5,459 nucleotides of DNA, taken from an uncultured Pirellula sp. (GTDB lineage Bacteria; Planctomycetota; Planctomycetia; Pirellulales; Pirellulaceae). Below, piece by piece: positions 1 to 5,459 of the stretch. Numbering within the stretch: the stretch's first letter is position 1; every line of letters starts with the position of its first letter. The translations under genes were made by a program, and so were the position numbers. The stretch is from NCBI GenBank assembly GCA_903837255.1, contig CAILTZ010000182.1:1-5459 (forward strand), given 5' to 3'. Under the pieces are notes generated by a model. That model had not been told where the DNA came from and did no database searches. It was given only the letters and a program-made list of their open reading frames with translations.

Positions 1-305
1 ATCGGATGCAATCGCCCCCGACAAACAACCTGGGCAATCCGATGATCCTGGTTCGGAGTCATGAACTCCGACTCCAGACCCATCTGCCGGACCAACTCCC
101 AAGCGTCCGGGACCAGCGTCGCAAAATTGTCCGCCCCGCATTCAATCAGATAGGTATGCCCCAAACAGGGTTCATCGAGCGTATCGATCAACCCACCGAT
201 GCGGTCCTGACTCTCGAAGACATGGACCTCATGCCCAGCTTGCAATAGATACCAAGCGGCCGCAAGACCACTGATGCCCGAACCAACCACCGCGATTCGA
301 TTCAT
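1..305 (-). CDS. hemG: Protoporphyrinogen oxidase-like FAD flavoprotein, N-terminal part (gene cut by window edge)
   Basis: Reading from the ATG at 305, an open frame of 101 codons continues past position 1, so only the N-terminus is visible. Residues 4-13 form a dinucleotide-binding motif ([10 protein letters not shown]), followed by [18 protein letters not shown] with the acidic residue (E31) that normally binds the ADP ribose, and then DRIGG at 34-38. This is the FAD-binding start of the amine oxidase/protoporphyrinogen oxidase superfamily. Further on, a CGAD segment (about residues 60-63) and RGRLHP just before the edge match conserved positions of oxygen-dependent protoporphyrinogen oxidases (HemY type, often annotated hemG), which oxidise protoporphyrinogen IX or coproporphyrinogen III in haem synthesis. 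A full protein would be about 450-480 residues. A tRNA-Leu gene lies 34 bases upstream on the same strand. No strong Shine-Dalgarno is seen. Another amine-oxidase-family desaturase is the main alternative, because the catalytic C-terminal part is missing. Confidence 0.78.
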   Translation of the reverse strand, partial: MNRIAVVGSGISGLAAAWYLLQAGHEVHVFESQDRIGGLIDTLDEPCLGHTYLIECGADNFATLVPDAWELVRQMGLESEFMTPNQDHRIAQVVCRGRLHP

Positions 306-339
306 TCACAAGTCGCCCACGTTGTTTTGCACATAAGAG

Positions 340-426
340 TGTCGCTGGTGGGAGTCGAACCCACACGACCCTATCACGGGTCCTTGGATTTTAAGTCCAA
401 TGCGTCTGCCATTTCGCCACAGCGAC
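340..426 (-). tRNA. tRNA-Leu, anticodon UAA
   Basis: On the minus strand the sequence folds into a complete class II cloverleaf of 87 bases. The 7-bp acceptor stem pairs GTCGCTG (426-420) with CAGCGAC (347-341), with discriminator A at 340. The D stem pairs GCG with CGC. The anticodon stem TTGGA/TCCAA encloses the loop CTTAAAA, so the anticodon is UAA (393-391), reading UUA leucine codons. There is a long variable arm (GACCC paired with GGGTC), and the T stem GTGGG/CCCAC encloses TTCGACT. The long variable arm and A discriminator both fit tRNA-Leu. The 3' CCA is not encoded (the next bases are CTC), so it must be added by nucleotidyltransferase. Confidence 0.97.
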
Positions 427-452
427 AAGCAACATTCCGACGAATTCGCCTA

Positions 453-481
453 AGTTTAGCGAATAAAGCTTGCACTGGGAA
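453..481 (-). promoter_or_regulatory. Candidate promoter for tRNA-Leu (and possibly hemG)
   Basis: On the minus strand, TTCCCA (481-476) is followed after exactly 17 bases by TAAACT (458-453). Each matches the bacterial housekeeping -35/-10 consensus at four of six positions. Transcription would start near 446, leaving a 5' leader of roughly 20 bases before the mature tRNA end at 426, which is a usual arrangement for tRNA genes. This is a consensus match only, and planctomycete promoters are poorly defined. Confidence 0.35.
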
Positions 482-550
482 ACGCAAAACCAACCTTCCA
501 CACAACCAGCTTTGCAATGCCATGCGAGATTCGACTCGAACTGTTTTGGC

Positions 551-578
551 TTGGTTTTCGTTGATTTTTCGCTATACT
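551..578 (+). promoter_or_regulatory. Candidate promoter for the PSCyt/DUF1501 transcription unit
   Basis: TATACT at 573-578 matches the -10 consensus at five of six positions. It lies in a locally AT-rich patch and is preceded, 16 bases upstream, by TTGGTT (551-556), which keeps only the TTG of a -35 box. Transcription would start near 585 and give a leader of about 160 bases before the ATG at 744. The -10 element is good but the -35 is weak, so the call rests mainly on position and base composition. Confidence 0.35.
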
Positions 579-743
579 GACCCGGGTTGTGAAGATCCAG
601 AGAGCTGCCACAGTTCCTAAAAAAGAACCCGCCCGATCAACATTCACTGGATCCCAAACAACTGGCCGATACTGGTTCTAGCAACTTGCTGCGAAGCGAT
701 GCTGCGGTCCGGCCACCCTCCTTGCCCCCCAAAAAAACCTTCC

Positions 744-3392
744 ATGAGTCCTGCTACTTTGACCGCTCGGATGATCCAAGCCTGGCCGATCCCCTCCAGC
801 CTATGCTTGCTCGGTCTGTGCCTGTTCTCCAAAGCTTCAGCCCAGGACCCGAAGCTCGATTTTTTCGAGTCCAAGATCCGACCGGTCCTGGTCGAGCGAT
901 GCTATGAATGCCACAGCGGACAGACCAAACCCGGAGAACTCGGTGGCAAACTGCGATTGGACTCCGCACCCGCTGCAGCCCGTGGCGGCACACTTGGACC
1001 CGCTCTCCTGGCCGGTAAGGCCGCCGAAAGCCTACTGATCAAAGCAATCGAGTACAACGATACAAGCTTTCAAATGCCCCCCGACGGCAAACTGTCGGAT
1101 CAGCAGATCGCCGACTTCAAACAATGGATCGCCGACGGTGCGATCGACCCCCGACAAGACGACTCGCCTGCGGGTTCCGAACCCGTCATAAGCATCGCTC
1201 AAAAAGCCGCTTCGCATTGGGCTTATCAACCCCTGCAAGCTCCCGCAGAAGTCCCACCAGTGGGTGATTTGGGAACTGACTCCGATCGCATCGATCGATC
1301 CATCGCTCAGAAGCTCGCTGCCAAAGGATTGAGCTTCTCGCCCGAAGCCGACCGCAGAACGCTCGCTCGCCGCCTCTACAACGATCTGCTCGGATTACCC
1401 CCGACCCTTTCAGAGATCGAGCAAGCCTTAAAGAACCCCTCAGAAAACTGGTACACCGAATTGGTCGACTCCCTTTTGCAGTCCCCCCACTTCGGAGAAC
1501 GCATGGCTCGGCGCTGGATGGATGTGGCTCGCTACGCCGACAACAAAGGGTATGTCTTCCAAGAAGACCGCGAATACCCGCACGCCTTCAAGTACCGCGA
1601 TTGGCTGATCCGTTCCTTCAACGCAGACCTTCCTTACAACGAATTTCTACGCTTCCAGTTGATCGCCGATCGGCTCGATCCAGAGAACCAAAAGGGACAG
1701 CTCGATGCGATGGGCATGCTGACCCTCGGTCGCCGCTTCCTGAACAATGTTCACGATATTGCTGACGATCGAATCGACCTGATCACGCGTGGACTCATGG
1801 GTGTCACGGCCGCCTGCGCGCGCTGCCACGATCACAAATTCGATCCGGTCAGTGCGGCGGACTATTACTCGCTCCACGGTGCAATGCTCGGTAGCTCCGA
1901 GCCCGGAGGTGACCCTTCTGCGATGCGATTGGTCGATAAACCCGACCAACCTCCTACCAAGATTCTCCTGCGTGGAAATCCAGGCAACCCCGGCCCAGAG
2001 GTTCCACGTCGATTCTTCGGGTTCCTTGCAAGCCACGTTCCGGTCGAAATGAAAACCGGCAGCGGACGGCTTGAGTTGGCCGAAGCGATCGTCGATCCAA
2101 AGAATCCATTGACCGCCCGCGTGTATGTCAATCGTCTCTGGGGTTGGATCTTCGGTGTCCCGCTAGTCGATACGCCCAGCGATTTTGGAATCCGATGCGG
2201 TCCACCGGTGCAACAGTTTGTTCTGGATTCCCTGGCTTGGGATTTCATGCAACAAGGCTGGTCGACCAAACAACTTCTACGACGCATGGTCCTGAGTCGA
2301 GCTTACAAACAGCAGAGCTATCACCGCGACGATGCATTCGCGATCGATCCAGAAAACCTACTCCTTTGGAGGGCTCAGCGCAAACGCATGGATTTCGAGT
2401 CCCTGCGAGACGCTCTGCTCCTGGCCACCGGGCAACTCGATCCAGCCGTCGGTGGACCCAGCGTCAAAATCACCGATGCTCCGTTCCCAAAACGACGAAC
2501 CGTCTACGCCTACATCGACCGACAGAACCTCCCGCAACTCTTCCGTACGTTCGACCTTGCAAGCCCCGACGCTCACGCCCCGACCCGATCGCAAACAACC
2601 GTCCCGCAGCAAGGCCTAGTCCTGATGAATAGCGACATGGTCCTCTCGATGCTCGGCACCATCGGACAGCAAACGGCCCGGCTGGGTACCGACGCAGGTA
2701 TCGATGCACTCTTTGAGCGAGTGCTCGCACGATCCCCCAGCCCTCAGGAAAAGCAATGGATGCTCGAAGTCCTACAAGCCTCCGGGGATTCAGCACCGGA
2801 TCTGCCCGAGAGCCGCTGGTCCTATGGAACCGCAAACTTTAACCCGGAAACCGGATCGGTCGAGAACTTTCATGATCTTCCCCGTTTTCACCAAAATCAC
2901 TGGCAAGGCAACAACGACAATCTGCCCGACCCACAACTTGATTGGGCACTTCTAAGCGCAACGGGTGGACATCCCGGCGGACGTCTTGATCAGTCCGTAG
3001 TCAGACGCTGGATAGCAAAAGAATCCGCCGACTTGAGAGTTCGAGGATTGGTGAACCATCCAGCCGAACAAGGAAACGGAGTCCGCGCAAGCATCATCGT
3101 GCGGGGCAAGGAGAAAGTCGGACAATGGACCGTGCTTCACAGTAGTTCTCCTACCCATGTCGACAACATCCACGTCGAGCCCGGTGATACGATCGACTTC
3201 GTCACCGATAGCAACTCGGACGCCAACTCCGATACCTTTGAATGGAAGGTTCGTATCACTTCGCCGGATGAATTGAAATCTAAAGCAAACAGCCAGCGGG
3301 ATTTTCGAGGCGAACGAGTCCTGCCACTGGATGTTTGGCAACAAGCCGCCCAGGCATTGCTCTTGACCAATGAATTCTGCTTCATCGACTGA
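744..3392 (+). CDS. Sec-exported planctomycete cytochrome C / DUF1549 / DUF1553 protein
   Basis: The 882-residue product starts with a signal peptide: one Arg at residue 9, a hydrophobic stretch at about 16-28, and ASA before Q34 as a likely cleavage site. A Planctomycete Cytochrome C domain follows (about 40-130), with haem motif CYECH at 53-57 and Met111 in QMPPDGKLS as a plausible axial ligand. DUF1549 (about 183-385) holds RRLYNDLLGLPPT, a conserved RRWMDVARYAD segment and a second CxxCH, CARCHDHKFDP, at 358-368. DUF1553 (about 439-685) begins GSGRLELAEAI and includes NPLTARVYVNRLWGWIFG. A β-rich insert (about 690-840) precedes the closing family helix ending TNEFCFID. Proteins of this type are predicted periplasmic c-type haem proteins of unproven function. 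The frame is open to an ATG at 699, but that start would put 15 residues (MLRSGHPPCPPKKPS) before the signal peptide; 744 or the ATG at 771 is more credible. The next gene starts 47 bases downstream. Confidence 0.93.
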   Translation: MSPATLTARMIQAWPIPSSLCLLGLCLFSKASAQDPKLDFFESKIRPVLVERCYECHSGQTKPGELGGKLRLDSAPAAARGGTLGPALLAGKAAESLLIKAIEYNDTSFQMPPDGKLSDQQIADFKQWIADGAIDPRQDDSPAGSEPVISIAQKAASHWAYQPLQAPAEVPPVGDLGTDSDRIDRSIAQKLAAKGLSFSPEADRRTLARRLYNDLLGLPPTLSEIEQALKNPSENWYTELVDSLLQSPHFGERMARRWMDVARYADNKGYVFQEDREYPHAFKYRDWLIRSFNADLPYNEFLRFQLIADRLDPENQKGQLDAMGMLTLGRRFLNNVHDIADDRIDLITRGLMGVTAACARCHDHKFDPVSAADYYSLHGAMLGSSEPGGDPSAMRLVDKPDQPPTKILLRGNPGNPGPEVPRRFFGFLASHVPVEMKTGSGRLELAEAIVDPKNPLTARVYVNRLWGWIFGVPLVDTPSDFGIRCGPPVQQFVLDSLAWDFMQQGWSTKQLLRRMVLSRAYKQQSYHRDDAFAIDPENLLLWRAQRKRMDFESLRDALLLATGQLDPAVGGPSVKITDAPFPKRRTVYAYIDRQNLPQLFRTFDLASPDAHAPTRSQTTVPQQGLVLMNSDMVLSMLGTIGQQTARLGTDAGIDALFERVLARSPSPQEKQWMLEVLQASGDSAPDLPESRWSYGTANFNPETGSVENFHDLPRFHQNHWQGNNDNLPDPQLDWALLSATGGHPGGRLDQSVVRRWIAKESADLRVRGLVNHPAEQGNGVRASIIVRGKEKVGQWTVLHSSSPTHVDNIHVEPGDTIDFVTDSNSDANSDTFEWKVRITSPDELKSKANSQRDFRGERVLPLDVWQQAAQALLLTNEFCFID

Positions 3393-3439
3393 GCCCCCAA
3401 TACACCAAAGACCACTACACCAGATAAAAGACAACCATC

Positions 3440-4879
3440 ATGCGTGATGATCAGATGAATTCGGGATTTGCACCTTGGTCGCGCCGCGAGATGCTCCAAC
3501 GCAGCGGATTTGGTCTGGGTGCGATCGCCCTCAATGGCTTGATGCAGCAGTTGGCAGCTAGCGAAAATTCGCCCAATCCGCTCTTGCCCAAAGCCCCCCA
3601 TTTTCCAGCCAAAGCCAAGCACCTGATCCATATCTTCGCCAACGGTGGGCCTTCCCATATCGATACCTGGGACCCCAAACCCAAGATCGCCGAGTACGAA
3701 GGAAAAGAACTCCCAGGAGAGACCCCTCGAACCGAGCGCAAAACGGGGAATCTCTATCCATCGATCTTCAAATTCAAACAACACGGGCAATCAGGTCTGT
3801 GGGCCAGCGAGCTTTTTGAAAAGACTGCAAGCGCCCATGCTGACAAACTCTGCGTCGTCCGCTCGATGCACGCCGACGTTCCCAACCACGAGCCATCGCT
3901 GCTGCTGATGAATTGCGGCGAGCCTCGCCTTGTGCGTCCAAGTTTTGGTTCCTGGCTAACTTATGGACTGGGCACCGACAACCAAAACCTCCCTGCATTC
4001 ATCGCCATGTGTCCGGGTGGGTACCCCATCCAAGAGTCTCAGAACTGGCAAGCCGGCTTTCTGCCGGGGATCTATCAGGGCACCTACATCGACACCAAGC
4101 ATGAGAGCGTCGAGAAACTGGTGGAAAACGTCGTCAATCGCAAGCTTTCTCGGCCCGCACAGCGCCGCGAACTGGACATCATCCAGCGCATGAATGCCGA
4201 GCATATCCAGTCGCGGACCAACGATCCGATGCTCGAGGCGCGGATCCAATCGATGGAACTAGCCTACCGCATGCAAGAAGAAGCGATGGATGTATTCGAC
4301 GTTTCCAAAGAGCCCAAGCACATCCTCGACATGTATGGACCTGGAGTCCAGGGCCGCCAAATGCTCATCGCCAGAAAACTCATTCAGCGCGGGGTGCGAG
4401 TCGTGCAACTGTGGCATGGCCAAGGCCAACCGTGGGACAATCACGACAAGATTTTTGAAGGACACAAGAAACTCGCTGGCGAGTCCGATCAAGCGATCGC
4501 AGCACTGCTGACCGACCTTGAGCAACACGGACTGCTCGATGAGACCTTGGTGCTCTGGGGTGGCGAGTTTGGGCGAACCCCAACAGTCGAACTTCCTCAA
4601 AAGGGCGCCAATGAGGGGACCATCAGTGGTCGAGATCATAACCACTGGGGTTTTACCGTTTGGCTAGCCGGTGGTGGGGTGAAAGGGGGCCAAGCCTATG
4701 GAGCGACCGACGAGTTCGGCTTCAAGTCGGTCGAGAATCGGGTGCATGTGCATGACCTGCATGCGACGATGCTTCAGCTCATGGGGTTTGATCACACCAA
4801 GCTAACCTACCGCTATGCAGGCAGGGACTTTAGGCTCACCGATGTCCACGGTCGGGTCATCCCCGACTGGATCGCCTGA
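3440..4879 (+). CDS. Tat-exported DUF1501 protein (alkaline phosphatase/sulfatase-like fold)
   Basis: The 479-residue product opens with a twin-arginine signal, SRREMLQRSGFG at 14-25, followed by a weakly hydrophobic stretch (LGAIALNGLM). This suggests export of a folded, possibly metal-loaded protein. It matches DUF1501 along its whole length, including FANGGPSHIDTWDPKP at 66-81, PNHEPS near 148-153, WDNHD at 332-336, WGGEFGRTP at 373-381 and GRDHNHWG at 397-404. These Asp, His and Glu positions correspond to the likely metal-binding core of the alkaline phosphatase/sulfatase superfamily; D75, D333, H335, E376, H400 and H402 are the obvious candidates by inference. No sulfatase CxPxR or SxPxR formylglycine motif is seen, so a classical sulfatase is unlikely. 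The ATG at 3455 is an alternative start that keeps the Tat motif. Neither start has a good Shine-Dalgarno. It sits 47 bases after the PSCyt gene with no terminator between, so the two are probably co-transcribed. Confidence 0.93.
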   Translation: MRDDQMNSGFAPWSRREMLQRSGFGLGAIALNGLMQQLAASENSPNPLLPKAPHFPAKAKHLIHIFANGGPSHIDTWDPKPKIAEYEGKELPGETPRTERKTGNLYPSIFKFKQHGQSGLWASELFEKTASAHADKLCVVRSMHADVPNHEPSLLLMNCGEPRLVRPSFGSWLTYGLGTDNQNLPAFIAMCPGGYPIQESQNWQAGFLPGIYQGTYIDTKHESVEKLVENVVNRKLSRPAQRRELDIIQRMNAEHIQSRTNDPMLEARIQSMELAYRMQEEAMDVFDVSKEPKHILDMYGPGVQGRQMLIARKLIQRGVRVVQLWHGQGQPWDNHDKIFEGHKKLAGESDQAIAALLTDLEQHGLLDETLVLWGGEFGRTPTVELPQKGANEGTISGRDHNHWGFTVWLAGGGVKGGQAYGATDEFGFKSVENRVHVHDLHATMLQLMGFDHTKLTYRYAGRDFRLTDVHGRVIPDWIA

Positions 4880-4905
4880 GTTCCCTAAGCACATTTATCT
4901 TTGGT

Positions 4906-5459
4906 TTACTTGTCTTTGCTTGGGCGGAACTTGTTGACCCAAGAGAGAAACGGGATCACGTAGCGGGTCTGCACCCAGACCTTGCCCTGGCCTGAAAATC
5001 GGCACACCAAGCCTTCGCCACTGAAAAACAATCGCTTGATCCCGCCCCCGCGAAGTCCCGGCAGCACCGTCACGCTGTACTGAAGCGTATCTTCAAAGGC
5101 CACGATGTAACCGGTATCGACGATGTAATCCCCGGTGACATCGATCTCAAGAATCGCGCCATAGGAGTTGAAGAAGACATCCCCAGTGCCAGTCGCTTTG
5201 AGAAGCACCAAGCCTTCGCCGCTAAAGAAACCTTTGGCCCCCTGCCACTTGCCGCTGATCTCAACCCCCTCGCTGTTGGCCATGTAGGCACCGCGTTGCA
5301 GGTACAGCGAACCACCCGTCAGTTGGTAATGCTGGGTATCGCCAAGATGCCCAGGAGCAAACAAAACCTCACCCGGACCATTCTCGGCGGTAAAGGTATT
5401 GACGATCATGCTTTCGCCACCCATGAGTCGTCCGAGCGACTTCAGGGCCCCTCCCTTGA
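4906..5459 (-). CDS. AIM24 / TIGR00266 family protein (5' end beyond window)
   Basis: The reverse frame ends with TAA at 4908-4906 and stays open to the right edge, giving 183 visible codons. The ATG at 5424 is internal: in-frame residues just before it (KSLGRL) continue into MGGESMIVNTFTA, the conserved 'GES...NTF' segment found mid-protein in this family. The full protein is usually about 220-270 residues, so some tens of N-terminal residues are missing. The visible part is rich in glycine and β-strand-like segments, with FFSGEGLV occurring twice, 67 residues apart, and ends in VWVQTR then FLSWVNKFRPSKDK. AIM24-like proteins adopt a trimeric TRAP-like β-fold (known for the family). The yeast member is a mitochondrial protein, and the bacterial role is unknown. 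No signal peptide can be judged. The gene converges on the DUF1501 gene with a 26-base gap, and nothing ties it functionally to that pair. Confidence 0.88.
   Translation of the reverse strand, partial: KGGALKSLGRLMGGESMIVNTFTAENGPGEVLFAPGHLGDTQHYQLTGGSLYLQRGAYMANSEGVEISGKWQGAKGFFSGEGLVLLKATGTGDVFFNSYGAILEIDVTGDYIVDTGYIVAFEDTLQYSVTVLPGLRGGGIKRLFFSGEGLVCRFSGQGKVWVQTRYVIPFLSWVNKFRPSKDK

Larger units (their letters stand above)
427..743. other. Divergent intergenic region between tRNA-Leu and the PSCyt gene
   Basis: This 317-base gap separates the leftward tRNA/hemG unit from the rightward PSCyt/DUF1501 unit. It holds a candidate promoter in each direction. The open frames in it overlap the tRNA or show low-complexity, non-conserved-looking translations, so I call no gene. 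The stretch 586-662 contains nested inverted repeats (GATCCAG 594-600 with CTGGATC 647-653; GTTC 613-616 with GAAC 625-628) that could fold in the leader RNA. No riboswitch family is recognised. Confidence 0.6.

Noticed and set aside
327..620. Plus-strand open frame across the tRNA region
   Set aside because: It runs antisense through the whole tRNA-Leu gene and its translation looks random.
456..647. Minus-strand open frame of 63 codons in the divergent intergenic region
   Set aside because: It covers both candidate promoters, has no Shine-Dalgarno, and its product resembles no family I know.
1..914. Functional link between the haem-synthesis-like gene and the haem-binding PSCyt protein
   Set aside because: The genes are divergent, separated by a tRNA and 317 bases of intergenic DNA, and PSCyt genes are scattered widely in these genomes, so adjacency alone is not evidence.
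1280..1310. Dense GATC/CGAT runs near 1283-1302 as a possible binding site or repeat
   Set aside because: They fall in coding sequence and are explained by Asp, Arg and Ile codons; similar runs occur throughout the window.
3137..3790. Long minus-strand open frame of 217 codons (also 2952-3434 and 1865-2287 on the same strand)
   Set aside because: These lie opposite the well-supported PSCyt and DUF1501 genes, show no domain or export signal that I recognise, and are expected by chance antisense to GC-rich coding DNA.
3440..4879. DUF1501 gene as a classical sulfatase
   Set aside because: No CxPxR or SxPxR formylglycine motif is present; only the wider superfamily metal-site pattern is seen.
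4883..4924. Possible terminator between the convergent DUF1501 and AIM24 genes (CCTAAGCA 4884-4891 with TGCTTGGG 4917-4924)
   Set aside because: The 8-bp stem has one G-U pair, a 25-base loop, no T-tract after it, and reaches into the AIM24 coding end; too weak to call.

Overview
The window reads as ordinary chromosomal DNA of a planctomycete, most likely a member of the Pirellulales (Rhodopirellula/Blastopirellula type). The main reason is the central gene pair: a Sec-exported protein with Planctomycete Cytochrome C, DUF1549 and DUF1553 domains, followed by a Tat-exported DUF1501 protein. This pair is greatly expanded in Planctomycetes and uncommon elsewhere. The starts lack clear Shine-Dalgarno sequences, which also fits the group.

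Layout, left to right. (1) Positions 1-305, minus strand: the N-terminal ~101 codons of an FAD-dependent protoporphyrinogen-oxidase-like protein (HemG/HemY type), cut by the window's left edge. (2) Positions 340-426, minus strand: a complete tRNA-Leu with anticodon UAA, 34 bases ahead of that gene and pointing the same way. (3) Positions 427-743: a 317-base divergent intergenic region with one candidate promoter for each direction and no convincing gene. (4) Positions 744-3392, plus strand: the 882-residue PSCyt1/DUF1549/DUF1553 protein with two CxxCH haem motifs. (5) Positions 3440-4879, plus strand: the 479-residue DUF1501 protein, 47 bases downstream and probably co-transcribed. (6) Positions 4906-5459, minus strand: an AIM24/TIGR00266-family protein, convergent with the pair and running off the right edge.

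The two central genes probably form one transcription unit for two envelope proteins. One is a putative c-type haem protein exported unfolded by Sec; the other has an alkaline-phosphatase/sulfatase-like fold and carries a twin-arginine signal. The biochemical role of such pairs is not settled; polymer degradation has been suggested for the group, but nothing here identifies a substrate. The haem-biosynthesis-like gene, the tRNA and the AIM24 protein look like unrelated neighbours.

I see no mobile element, CRISPR array, toxin-antitoxin pair, phage gene or clearly new system. The points most worth checking are the compact architecture of the DUF1549/DUF1553 protein (short inter-domain linker plus a ~150-residue late insert), the uncharacterised PSCyt/DUF1501 pairing, the tRNA-to-hemG arrangement, and two start-site traps (699 versus 744 or 771, and 5424).
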